Shown: piece by piece, positions 1 through 9,342 of the stretch
How the letters are laid out: every line of letters begins with the position of its first letter
Numbering within the stretch: the first letter of the stretch is position 1
Assembly: GCA_030248195.1 (NCBI GenBank)
Contig: JASAND010010586.1
Span: 61,835 to 125,834 of the forward strand
DNA from: Trissonchulus latispiculum
Lineage: Eukaryota > Nematoda > Enoplea > Enoplida > Ironidae
Length of the DNA: 64,000 bases
Reading direction: 5' to 3'
Program-made: the position numbers and the translations under genes
Notes under the pieces: model-generated
Databases searched by the model: none
What the model was told of the DNA's origin: nothing
Seen by the model: only the letters and a program-made list of their open reading frames with translations

Positions 1-140
1 GTATGGCTTACAGATGATCCAGAAAGATCGCTCGCAGTCATATCAGCAGTGACGTTTTGAGATGGCAGGGCTACGGTTGCATGGCTCACAGACGATCCAA
101 AAAGATCGCTCGCAGACATATCAACAGTGCCTACCTGAGA
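1..140. repeat. Two-copy 78-bp tandem repeat
   Basis: Two near-identical segments start near positions 5 and 83. Both contain aagatcgctcgcag and then atatcarcagtg. They lie downstream of the pol gene of the minus-strand retrotransposon, so they may be its 3' untranslated region or flanking DNA. No coding sense is visible. Confidence 0.6.
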
Positions 141-615
141 TGATTGTTGGATTAGGTTGTCCTGAAAAGTTACCTTCCATTCATTCAACGTGAGCTGATC
201 GTTCGGTGGCAAGTTTGCTATTGCTGGTGCCGTCTACGACGTCGCGCTTCTCGCTGTCGATCTACCGCATTTTTCGTTTGTGTTGGTCCGGATTTTCCTG
301 TTCCTTGGAGTCCGAAACCATGTCATGCTGGCGATTCATAGCAGAGACTTTGAGACCACTGATCAGAGAAGGCCAGAAACCAATACAAAATTAGGACTAA
401 ATAGAAAACAAAACAAGTGACATAAAAATTTCCTAAAAAAGAAAAAAAGTTGAGGTGAAAAGAGGAGAAAAAATTTAAATCACCAAATACCAAGAAAACT
501 TTTAAGAAACATCGAAAAGAGAAAGGGTCAAGAAATTTGAACTTTCAAGAGAAAAACCGTTGAAAAGGCGACGACATTGCTTACAGTTGTGCAAAAATAG
601 TGCCGTACAAGATGT
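141..615. other. Non-coding interval beyond the 3' end of pol
   Basis: No convincing gene is seen. Positions 420-560 are A/G-rich on the plus strand, so they are not a polypurine tract for the minus-strand element. No LTR copy matching the one that starts at 8872 is visible here, so the element's 3' LTR probably lies beyond the left edge of the window. Confidence 0.5.
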
Positions 616-3600
616 TCAAATTAAAAATCTGACCTTATCGAATGAAAACAAGTTTCCTACAGGTGCCATAAGTGCATCTGGTGCTTTAGTGCTAGATGGT
701 GTTGCTACTACTACATATTCTACACTAGCAGTTTCGTCTTGTTCGTCTGTGTTAGTCACGTCAGTATTAGTTGTTTCGTGATGTTCCATTTCATTTGTAT
801 CCGCTTGTACTTGTTCTTCTAATTCGCCGTTACTATCCCCTTGCTTTTCCACTACACCGGGCGAAGCTTTTTCCTCAGGCTTTTCAAATTCCAGATCTTG
901 AAATTGTTCTACTGTATCTTCAGTATATTCTGGATGTACATCTGGTAACTTCTTTAGTCGATTTACATGAATTGGTTTACTAATCTTTCCTGTCTGTAAA
1001 CACCTTAGTCGAACATTTTGCTCTGAAATCCGTTCCACAATGCGAAATGGTCCGTCATATTTTGGAGCTAATTTAGCCATATGTCCTTGTGGTACAGGTA
1101 CTTGTGAAATATTTCGCATAACTAGCTGTCCTACTTCAAAATGCTTTATACGTACTTTCTGATCGTACCTTTGCTTAACTAACTCACTCTTATCCTTAAT
1201 TATCCTAGCAGTTAATTCCCAATTTTCCGTTAATTGACGCATCGCTGACGTTTTGTACGCATTTAAAGAAGTCACAGGTTTATCAAGTTTGTCGAAAAGT
1301 AAATCTTCAGGAACAGTGCAATCACGACCAAAAAGTAGAAAATACGGAGTATCCTGTATAGTCGAATGAAAAGATGTTCGATAAGCGTGCATAGCAAAAG
1401 CGAGTTTCATGTCCCAGTCCTTTTGTGACGTATCGATATACTTCTTAATAATTTCACGTATAGTACCGTTAACCCGTTCTACAAGTCCGTTAGATTGTGG
1501 ATGATATGCCGTCGTACGTAACTTAGTAGTTCCTAGCAACTTAAAGAATGTATTTGTCACTTCGGATTGAAAATTAGGGCCTTGATCTGTAACTACTTCC
1601 TTAGGTACACCATAGCGTAAGACAAACTCGTATAAAAGCGTACGTATTAGCGTTTCTGACTTTTCGTTCCTTAGAGGCCAAGCTTCTGCCCAACGCGTCA
1701 AGTGATCTATCAAAACAAGAACACAGACCTTTTGATTCTTACTCGTAGGAAAATGACAAACGTCTAGGTAAACCCTTTCAAATGGCTTAGTTACAGGTGG
1801 ATAGGGCTTCATAGGAGCCTGTGGATTTCTTGGACCAATCGTAAATTTATTGCATACTATACAATTACGTACGTATCTAGTCACGTCTGTTGATAAAGTC
1901 GGCCAATAATACTTCGTAGCTATCTTATAAATGGTTTGGGGTACACCTAAGTGTCCTCCAGTATCTGGTGCACTATGATACTGATACAGCATGTAATTTC
2001 GATACTTCTGAGGTACACAGGTAGTTCTAGGTAACGCATATCGTCTACGTCCATGAGCGTCTATGTGATGTCTATACAAAATCCCGTTTTCAAGCACGAA
2101 ATCATCCTCGAGACGGATTAAACGCCAAACTTTTTCATCAGTTGTTAAACGTCCCGTTTCCATATAGTCTTTTAAAGGACCAAATTCAGGATCTTCATTC
2201 AAAGCTTGAATCCAACTTTCGTCTGAAAATTTTTCAATAGAAAATACAGGTGGATACATGTCTTCAGTTACGTCGAATTCCTCTTCATTTTCAGATGTAG
2301 CTTCAGTATTGTTGTTTTGCGTACGTACTTGCTGCAATCGTGAATCCTCCGTCGCAATGTCAGCCAAAAAGTTGTCCTTGGACTTAGGATTACGCGAAAG
2401 AGCGTCTGCTACTGGATTGTCAACACCTCTCCGATGTAACGCTGTGAATTTGTACTCTTGCAGTGCTATGTGCCACTTAGCTAATCTGCTATTACCTTGT
2501 CGTTTTGGACAAGTGAAGATGTACTTAAGAGCCTCGTTATCGGTATACAGAGTAAATTGTCGGTGACGTAGGTAATGTTGGAAATGTTTACATGCCCATA
2601 CTACGGCTAGTCCTTCTAGTTCGTAAATTTCGTATTTCCTTTCAGCACCCACTAAAGATCTACTAGCGTAAGCTATTGGCTTTGGTCTAGATTCACCTTC
2701 TTGAGCTTGCTCTAGTACTGCACCGAGACCTTGAATACTTGCATCAGTTGTTAATAAAAATGGATTATCCCAATTTGGGTATGCCAAAACAGGTGCATTC
2801 GTTAGTGCCTTTTTCAAGTTCTCAAAAGCTGTTTGGCAATCATCTGTCCAATGAAAACTCTCTTGTTTCTTCAACAAATTATTCAAAGGTCCAGCGATGG
2901 TACTAAAGTTACTAATAAATCGCCTATAATATCCAGCCATACCTAAAAATCCACGTAGCTGCTTAATTGTCCTAGGTACAGGGAAATTCTGAACTGCAGT
3001 GACTTTACGGGAGTCAGTTTCAATGCCTTTATCAGATATAAAATGCCCAAGATATTCAACCCTTGTACGGAAAAACACACACTTTTTCATCTTCAAACGA
3101 AGTCCATGATCGCTAAGTTTTTGAAAAACAATTTCCAGCATTTTTAAGTGATGTTCTTCATCGTTTGAAGGGATTAGCAAATCATCGATGTAAACTGGTA
3201 ATTCCGTAAAAATACGCTCCATTATGCGCTGAAAAGTGGCGGGAGCATTTGTGAGACCAAAGGGCATTACGTTAAAATGAAAAAGTCCCATATGCGAAAT
3301 GAATGCTGTTTTCTCTTTATGAGGTGGAAACATTTCTATCTGCCAGTACCCACTGTTAAGATCTAACGTAGAAAAGAATTTTCCCTTACTGAACATATCT
3401 AGTATTTCATCGATCTTAGGTAATGGATAGCGGTCTTTCCTAGTGATCTTGTTTAGATTTCGGTAGTCGATGACAAACCTGGTAGTTCCATCCTTCTTCC
3501 CTACCAACATACATGGAGATGACCATTGACTGTCTGATGGAGAGCAAATCCCTTGTTCCAGCATCTTCCGAATATGTTCTTCGATTTGGAGTCTTTCGTT

Positions 3601-4299
3601 TGGATTTACCCTATATGCCTTAGCCGTTACTGGTCCTCCCATGCCAGTGTCAATTAGATGTTGTCCTGTAGTACATTTTCCTAAATTGTCCGGTGTTGCA
3701 AAAACATGTACGTACTTACGTAGAAGTTCCTTGAATCTATCTTTGGTCTTTTCTGTACATTCAAACTTATCCAGTTGAGCTTCCTTGAGAAACTGTTCGT
3801 ATTGTTCCTCTGGTGTTAAGACTTTATTCTGTTTAAGTGATACCTTTTCTTCCTCCAATATAGTATCCTTTAAGTTGGAATTATGAATGGCAGAATTTAC
3901 TTGTGGGTTTTCTCCCGAAACAAGGTCTGACTCACATACGTACTCCTGCTCAAACCAATTTTCACCCATATGTAGAAAAGCTTCCTTGCCTTTTGGGTTC
4001 TGAACTGAAACGAGGTCATCTGCGTAAGCTAAACGCATACCTGGTCTTAAATCCAATGGCTCTGGGGCCAAATTCCACATTCGAACATATTGCGTTTGAT
4101 TTTCGCCTGAAATGATACCAGGGACCACGTAACAGTTATATTTTTCCAATATTTTAGTGGAATTTCGAACCATTTTAGGTGGATCCGCAAAACGTGAAGG
4201 CCAAGGAGCCGTCTGTGGTTTTACTAGATGCATAAGTACGTATGACAGCAAGAACCTCGTCTTCTTCTTCAATATCTGTATTTGTTTGATTCGCTTCAC
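616..4299 (-). CDS. pol: Gypsy-type Pol: reverse transcriptase, RNase H, integrase
   Basis: Copies element RNA into DNA and inserts it in the genome. The frame opens at a GTG at 4299 and gives about 1227 residues. RT occupies about residues 225-430, with FVIDYRNLN, DLNSGYWQI and the catalytic YIDD at 370-373. RNase H follows (TTDAS near 518, YTDNEALKYI near 586, NPVADALSR near 630). Integrase has an HHCC zinc site (H775, H783, C813, C816) and a DD35E core (D846, D905, E941, with exactly 35 residues between the last two). The C-terminus has a GPFRIVERI stretch typical of Gypsy integrase tails, followed by an acidic tail; no chromodomain is evident. No protease lies here: it is in the gag frame. 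The frame overlaps gag by 125 nt in the +1 register, so translation probably needs ribosomal frameshifting. There are no internal stops and all catalytic residues seen are present. Confidence 0.93.
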   Translation of the reverse strand: MKRIKQIQILKKKTRFLLSYVLMHLVKPQTAPWPSRFADPPKMVRNSTKILEKYNCYVVPGIISGENQTQYVRMWNLAPEPLDLRPGMRLAYADDLVSVQNPKGKEAFLHMGENWFEQEYVCESDLVSGENPQVNSAIHNSNLKDTILEEEKVSLKQNKVLTPEEQYEQFLKEAQLDKFECTEKTKDRFKELLRKYVHVFATPDNLGKCTTGQHLIDTGMGGPVTAKAYRVNPNERLQIEEHIRKMLEQGICSPSDSQWSSPCMLVGKKDGTTRFVIDYRNLNKITRKDRYPLPKIDEILDMFSKGKFFSTLDLNSGYWQIEMFPPHKEKTAFISHMGLFHFNVMPFGLTNAPATFQRIMERIFTELPVYIDDLLIPSNDEEHHLKMLEIVFQKLSDHGLRLKMKKCVFFRTRVEYLGHFISDKGIETDSRKVTAVQNFPVPRTIKQLRGFLGMAGYYRRFISNFSTIAGPLNNLLKKQESFHWTDDCQTAFENLKKALTNAPVLAYPNWDNPFLLTTDASIQGLGAVLEQAQEGESRPKPIAYASRSLVGAERKYEIYELEGLAVVWACKHFQHYLRHRQFTLYTDNEALKYIFTCPKRQGNSRLAKWHIALQEYKFTALHRRGVDNPVADALSRNPKSKDNFLADIATEDSRLQQVRTQNNNTEATSENEEEFDVTEDMYPPVFSIEKFSDESWIQALNEDPEFGPLKDYMETGRLTTDEKVWRLIRLEDDFVLENGILYRHHIDAHGRRRYALPRTTCVPQKYRNYMLYQYHSAPDTGGHLGVPQTIYKIATKYYWPTLSTDVTRYVRNCIVCNKFTIGPRNPQAPMKPYPPVTKPFERVYLDVCHFPTSKNQKVCVLVLIDHLTRWAEAWPLRNEKSETLIRTLLYEFVLRYGVPKEVVTDQGPNFQSEVTNTFFKLLGTTKLRTTAYHPQSNGLVERVNGTIREIIKKYIDTSQKDWDMKLAFAMHAYRTSFHSTIQDTPYFLLFGRDCTVPEDLLFDKLDKPVTSLNAYKTSAMRQLTENWELTARIIKDKSELVKQRYDQKVRIKHFEVGQLVMRNISQVPVPQGHMAKLAPKYDGPFRIVERISEQNVRLRCLQTGKISKPIHVNRLKKLPDVHPEYTEDTVEQFQDLEFEKPEEKASPGVVEKQGDSNGELEEQVQADTNEMEHHETTNTDVTNTDEQDETASVEYVVVATPSSTKAPDALMAPVGNLFSFDKVRFLI

Positions 4300-4305
4300 A
4301 AGCTA
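4175..4305 (-). promoter_or_regulatory. Gag-pro/Pol overlap, candidate +1 frameshift zone
   Basis: The pol frame is closed by TAG just upstream of 4299 and gag-pro ends at 4175, so a shift must happen within about 130 nt. Pol codons begin one nucleotide after gag codons (gag TAT GCA TCT AGT, pol ATG CAT CTA GTA), so the shift is +1 (or -2). Drosophila gypsy uses -1 and yeast Ty3 uses +1. A single-base mutation or assembly error could mimic this. Confidence 0.55.
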
Positions 4306-6592
4306 TTGGTACCCACGCTTCTGAATTAGGTGGTATGCACACTCCTATTCGCAGAAAAATATTCGACACTTTTGGGGCTTCTTTTCCCACAATTTGTAAA
4401 ATACTATCCAATTGAGGTGCGCCCAGAAGGGGTACTTCTTTGAAAAGAGGGTGGTAGATTGAATGTCTGCCAAGTAACATAGACCAATTATAAGTGGAAA
4501 GAAAATCGGAACCCAGTAAAATGTCGTATGGACAATGTTCGCTAATTAGAAATTCATGAGGCCAAATATATCCTTGAAAGGACAGTTTCAATTTGACTGA
4601 ACCCGAAAAATCAATAAGAGTTCCATTGGCTGCAGTAGCTGAAGCAAAACGTCGCTCACCTGGCGTGAGTGCCTCTGGTGCCTTTCTTTGCAAATGTTCT
4701 ATAAAGCTTTTCGAAATGACGGAGATATTCGCTCCAGTATCAAGTAATGCTAAAGTATTTAGGCCAGAGACAGACACTACAACCACAGGTGAATGAATAG
4801 GTGGAACTTTTGCTTGAGCTCCTACAAAATACTTGTCACCTTGAGCAAAAGCCATTAAATAATTTCGATTATTGAAAATCGGCTCAGACTTTGGTGCCTT
4901 TTGTGGCTGTTGATAGCAAACCGTTGGCGCTTTGTCCACAGATTCAGATTCAGAGTTAGAACTAGTCGCAGAACTTTCCTCAGCTTTTGTCGCATCCGAA
5001 TAAGAAAGCAAAACATCTTCAAAAAGGAATTTGTCTGGAAAATCTGGGTCCAACACCTTATGCTTTATCTTGCTTTTCAACTGTTGATTCTTCTTACGTA
5101 CCCGTTTTCCTTTTGAAGTTCTTACTCCCTGTTCTTTACTGAGTTCTTCCTCAGTTTCTTGGCTTTTTCCTTGTAAATCTGCTTCTTGAACTTGGGTGGA
5201 TGCCTCATCTAGACTTCTAAGCATTCTTAGCCTATAACCATAGTCCATTGATGACTTGTTAGTCCTAGGAATTTGAGTTGGCGCGTGACTTTTTATATGG
5301 TAGTCAGAGGCATCCGTCTTTTCCTGTTGACCAGACTCACCGTTATGCTTGGTAACCCTCGAGTGGCGAGCCAAAAAGTTCGCTCCTGAAGGCACCCCTT
5401 GATTTAGTGATCTGGCATCATCCATGAAAACATCTGGACGAGAACCGTGCCTTTGGGAATTACCACGATTACCCCTGGAACCACGAGAATTATTTCGAGA
5501 CCAATTGTTATTATCACTGTTGTTGCAATTTGAGCGCGAATTTTGATTCCAATTTTGGTTTTGGTAGTTGCCGCGGTTATTGCCACGGGAACTACCACGT
5601 CCACGACCGCGCCGAAAATTTGAATTGTCTCGATTGGTACGCAGGGCACAATGTGAAGCTATATGTCCAAAATTTCCGCATTCGTAGCAAGTCACATTAC
5701 TGAGATCACGCGGGGACTGAGGAGATCGGTGGTTAGAATTCTGCTGCTGGGCTGGCGGAGACTGCGTAGAAGTAGATGGCGTAGCTTGGGCGATAGCAAC
5801 AGTAGGAAATTCGGTTGAAGTAGAAGCCTTCACACTACAAATTTGGGCTTCCGTTTTGCCTGCTTTGACCGCTTCCAAATCGATTTCCAACTGCGCATTT
5901 TTGAGCTTCATACCCAAAAGTTGGGACTGCAGTTTGGATAATTTTTCATCCTGTTCCGAGTTTTCAGCGGTAGAAACACTACAGACCTTTGCTTTCGTTT
6001 TTGCTTCCTTTTTGGAAGTGGAAGGGGAGGTCGACGAGTCTAGAGTTTGTTCCTCCTCCAACCGCGAAAGCTGAATCACAATTTTGCGCAATTTTTCCAT
6101 GTTCTGTCCCCAACATTCCAAGTCAGCTAGGAGGGAGACACCCAAGGTTTTCAATTCAGAACGAAGGCCTTTTCTAAGCTGTTCAAAAATGTTCACTGCC
6201 CTTCCGTTTTCAGTCTCATTCGGGAAAGCCTTTCGGGCAAGAATTTCCAAGTCAGCGGCGAAATCTTGAACTTTTTCATCCTCTTTTTGAACACGTACAT
6301 AGAAATTTCTTGAATGTTCAGCCGCTGTCCTTGTCACAGGTTCGTACAAAAGCTTCAAAAGTTTAACCAATTCTTCATACGTATCTGGAAGTCCAAGAGA
6401 AGAAAGCCGATGAAGGACAGTTTCCCCAATTTTAGCTAGCAATAGGGAGCGTTTCTTCTCCTCAGGGATTTCATGAGCACGGATAATTGCTTCAAAACTT
6501 GTGATCCAATCGTCTGGAGTCAACGTAGTTTCTCTACCGTTGTAGGGACTCAGACTTTTAAAAAGCGCGATATAGGTTTTGATATCCGCCAT
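4175..6592 (-). CDS. gag: Gypsy-type Gag with C-terminal retropepsin
   Basis: Structural protein that forms the particle and packages RNA. I chose the ATG at 6592 (MADIKTYIALFKSL), which gives 805 residues. The same frame is open for 65 more codons upstream but only from a TTG. Residues about 1-200 resemble a retrotransposon capsid domain (DDWITSFEAI, then VQDFAADLEILARKAFP). A heptad-like charged stretch follows. The CCHC zinc knuckle CYECGNFGHIASHC is at about residues 302-315 (nt 5648-5689), followed by an RG/N-rich nucleic-acid-binding segment. A retropepsin domain with ALLDTGANISVIS has its active-site Asp near residue 618 (nt 4730-4741), and ILLGSDFL matches the second conserved protease motif. 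Fusing protease to Gag, not to Pol, is less common and means more protease per particle if pol needs a frameshift. The stop is at 4175, inside the pol overlap. Confidence 0.9.
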   Translation of the reverse strand: MADIKTYIALFKSLSPYNGRETTLTPDDWITSFEAIIRAHEIPEEKKRSLLLAKIGETVLHRLSSLGLPDTYEELVKLLKLLYEPVTRTAAEHSRNFYVRVQKEDEKVQDFAADLEILARKAFPNETENGRAVNIFEQLRKGLRSELKTLGVSLLADLECWGQNMEKLRKIVIQLSRLEEEQTLDSSTSPSTSKKEAKTKAKVCSVSTAENSEQDEKLSKLQSQLLGMKLKNAQLEIDLEAVKAGKTEAQICSVKASTSTEFPTVAIAQATPSTSTQSPPAQQQNSNHRSPQSPRDLSNVTCYECGNFGHIASHCALRTNRDNSNFRRGRGRGSSRGNNRGNYQNQNWNQNSRSNCNNSDNNNWSRNNSRGSRGNRGNSQRHGSRPDVFMDDARSLNQGVPSGANFLARHSRVTKHNGESGQQEKTDASDYHIKSHAPTQIPRTNKSSMDYGYRLRMLRSLDEASTQVQEADLQGKSQETEEELSKEQGVRTSKGKRVRKKNQQLKSKIKHKVLDPDFPDKFLFEDVLLSYSDATKAEESSATSSNSESESVDKAPTVCYQQPQKAPKSEPIFNNRNYLMAFAQGDKYFVGAQAKVPPIHSPVVVVSVSGLNTLALLDTGANISVISKSFIEHLQRKAPEALTPGERRFASATAANGTLIDFSGSVKLKLSFQGYIWPHEFLISEHCPYDILLGSDFLSTYNWSMLLGRHSIYHPLFKEVPLLGAPQLDSILQIVGKEAPKVSNIFLRIGVCIPPNSEAWVPIACEANQTNTDIEEEDEVLAVIRTYASSKTTDGSLAFTFCGST

Positions 6593-8851
6593 ATTTTGCA
6601 AATGCTGCCGATGCTGAGCTCTAGTTACTACCGGAATGATTTGAGCGCGTAGTTCAGCAAATTGATCAAAAATGTTATCCCAGTTTTCTCTATGCCTTAC
6701 CAAACGTTCTCGCGCAGAATTATCGATTGTCGAAATGTTTCGCAAAAACTGGAAAAAGTCGTCCAAAAATGAGAAAAATCGTCGCAAAATATCAGAAAAC
6801 GCTCGTACAATTTATCTACGCCTTTAGTTAAGGTCGTAGATGGTATTCCAAAACAAAACTTCCAAAAATCTGCTCAAAAGATGAAATGATCAAAAGTCAA
6901 CTATTGGGTCACAACAAAAAAAATGTCAAATCTAGGGAAAAATCACTGGAAATATGGTGAAATCGTAGAAAAAGACACAACAAATTATTCCACGACCTTT
7001 GTTTTAGTCGTTCTTGGCAAAAGATCCGAAAATTGGGCGTTATCAGAAAAAAACACAGGGGGGGCACGTCGACAAAAAGGAAAAAATCTTAAATTTTGGC
7101 GAAAATATGAAAAATCCGAGCAAAGCCTAGCACTTCTAGCGTGTTTACGCTATGCGTTCGTAGGATTGACCGTGGAATTGGACAAAATTAGTCTAATCGT
7201 TCAAAAGTAAAAATCAACTATAATGGGGTCAAAGACCAAAAATTGAAAAATCGGTCGATTTGGGTCAAAAACACAAAAAATCTAGGAATCCACGGAATCT
7301 GCAGCTAGGGTGCGTTCTACGACCGTAGTTTTAGTCGTAGAGATGCTCAAAACCAACAAAAACACTCAAAATGAAAAAAATCGCTAGGGGGGGCACCGCG
7401 ACTAAAAATGTGAAAAATTGAAAAATCGGTGCCAAAATGGAAAATTTTCCAAAACTTTGGACAAAATCTGGTATTTTTATGCTCAGGAACGAGTGGAGCA
7501 CCTACTGAAACCTATAGGGGGATCTAAATACCAAATTCTAAAAATTAGCCCAAAAAATGACTATGTTCGAATCTCAAAAAAAAATTTTGACAGGGGTTTT
7601 TTTTAGAAAATTGGTCATTTTCCGGAAAATCTTCGAATGATAGGTCTTGCGTGATGGCGTTGATGTTATCCAATCGTTGTTAGCCCCTGAAACTAGAAAA
7701 ATCGTCCAAAATTAAAATTTTCGTCGATTTTTGGGTCAAAATTGACGATTTTGGGTCAAAATCGATTTTTACCTTTTTTGAACCGAAATCGAAATTTTGA
7801 TGGGGGGCACGTTTATCACAGCTTGTTTACCACCTATTAGTGCTAAAATGACCAAAAATCGGATTCCAGGAAGCTCTTATAGAAAAATCTAGCCCTAGGA
7901 AAATTCGATTTTTATGTACGTAACCGACAGTTCAAAATCAAAATGGGGGTCCTAGAAAAAATTCTGTCGATTGAAAATTTGAAAATTCCTACTGGGGGGT
8001 ACAGAAAAACACGGAGAATTCATTTCTGACCACTATAGAAAATTTCAGTGGGGGGAGTCCAAAAATTTCTAAGTTTTTGGACTCAAAAAAAATTTTGAAA
8101 ATGGGGTCCTTAGGGGTGGACCAAAAATATCCCTAAACTAAATATATCAAACCAGCGCGTTAATACAACGTAGGGGGGCCTATATTAAGGCAATTTAACT
8201 CAAAATTTAAAAAAATTTGAACGGGGGGGTACCTGAAATTCACGATTTAACAACCTAAATTTATAATAATAATATGGCTTTTATAGCAGCCCTGGGAGTC
8301 AACCAGGTAGGCGTTGCTGCTTCAATTATAATTAAATTAATTTATAAAATTACCTAGCCTAAATTTTGAATGGTGTCGTGTTCACCAAAAAGTGAACCCT
8401 TCACCTCTCAACTCAAATCTCCCCCAAATTCTGATGTGAATTCCGGAGCCCAGGGGGGGTGGGGGGGGGGGGTGGCTAAAATTTCCCCAAAAACGGCTCA
8501 AAAAATTCGTAGAGTGTCCCCAAAGCCTTCCCAATGGATTTCCGGAGGGGGGAAGTCGGTTCCCAAAATTTTCTGGGTGGGGTCGGTCAGCAGTGAAGTC
8601 GGGGAATTCCCCCGACCACGGTTTCCAAGGCGGAATCTGAATAACTATGTACTGGCTTGCTCATTCTCAATAATTTGAAAAATTAAAAAGAAAGACTAAA
8701 CTCAATAAAAATTAAAGAAAACTAATCAAAACTAATTATCTACACGAAAAATAAATAAGAAAAATCAAAAATTTCAAAATTTCGCAAAATTGCAAAAATT
8801 TGAAAATTCGAAATTTTCGTCGAAAATGTGATGGTCAACCAGACAGAGTCA
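6593..8851 (-). other. Long 5' leader of the retrotransposon with G-runs and degenerate repeats
   Basis: Between the PBS and the gag ATG lies about 2.26 kb with no convincing ORF. It carries recurrent plus-strand G-runs (C-runs in the transcript) of six or more at 7058, 7387, 7802, 7994, 8051, 8173, 8223 and 8453-8472. It also has a degenerate repeat: the phrase around ttttagtcg plus a following G-run and gcac recurs with about 320-bp spacing (6993 and 7314). An unusually long leader suggests a packaging or translation-control role, but that is inference. Confidence 0.5.
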
Positions 8852-8869
8852 AACTGTTCACGGTCGCCA
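8852..8869 (-). promoter_or_regulatory. Primer-binding site (tRNA) of the left retrotransposon
   Basis: The plus strand ends in ttcacggtcgcca. Its minus-strand complement TGGCGACCGTGAA would pair with a tRNA 3' end finishing in CGGTCGCCA. It sits 2 nt from a TG...-type LTR edge at 8872. The last nine bases match the PBS of the nested element, so both probably use the same tRNA family. Arginine tRNAs often end in GGTCGCCA, but the identity is not proven. Confidence 0.75.
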
Positions 8870-8871
8870 TA

Positions 8872-9250
8872 TGTGAAATTCCTACCTCAGCTGCCTGGAC
8901 CTGGGTAGAAATCTAGAGGCGGAGCGACTACAGGTTCCTAGACCGGGCCTATTCTAATAATTTACCTAAATTCTACCTACCTAACTAACAACTAAGGTCC
9001 TTACCAGACTACGATCACGAGGAGTAGGTTACAATTCTTTACCAGCATAAAAATAAGGCATACGGGGATATAAAAGGAATACAAAAAAGGGCAACCGCTT
9101 TCCAGACGACAATTAACAACACTGAACTGATGGATCAGATCTAACTGATCAAAGTAGCTAACAGACTAAAGACTGTACAAACAGCAACCATCAATTTTAG
9201 TGTAGTTTTTAAGATAAGTTGCAACACTTGTTTTTAGTTGATTCTCAACA
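8872..9250 (-). repeat. Putative LTR of the left retrotransposon (outer edge unresolved)
   Basis: It begins with tgtgaaattcc immediately beside the PBS. The second LTR is outside the window, so the outer edge cannot be set by comparison. A plus-strand TATAAAAGG sits at 9069-9077. That is the wrong strand for this element but fits the neighbouring plus-strand element, so this interval may hold abutting or overlapping LTRs of both. Confidence 0.45.
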
Positions 9251-9342
9251 GGACTAATATACAGTCTCTGAGCCCAAGCCTCAACGATCTCGAGACAAGA
9301 CTGATCGACCTAAATTCAGGACTTGACCAACAAATACAAACT

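Larger units (their letters stand above)
1..9250 (-). mobile_element. Ty3/Gypsy-type LTR retrotransposon, open gag-pro and pol frames
   Basis: On the minus strand the order is 5' LTR (right side, inner edge at 8872), primer-binding site, a leader of about 2.3 kb, gag-protease (6592-4175), then pol with RT, RNase H and integrase (4299-616). Pol order RT-RNase H-integrase is that of Ty3/Gypsy elements. Both frames lack internal stops, so the insertion is probably fairly young. The left LTR is outside the window, so its age cannot be read from LTR divergence. The outer edge of the right LTR is not resolved, and the end coordinate here is approximate. Confidence 0.85.
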
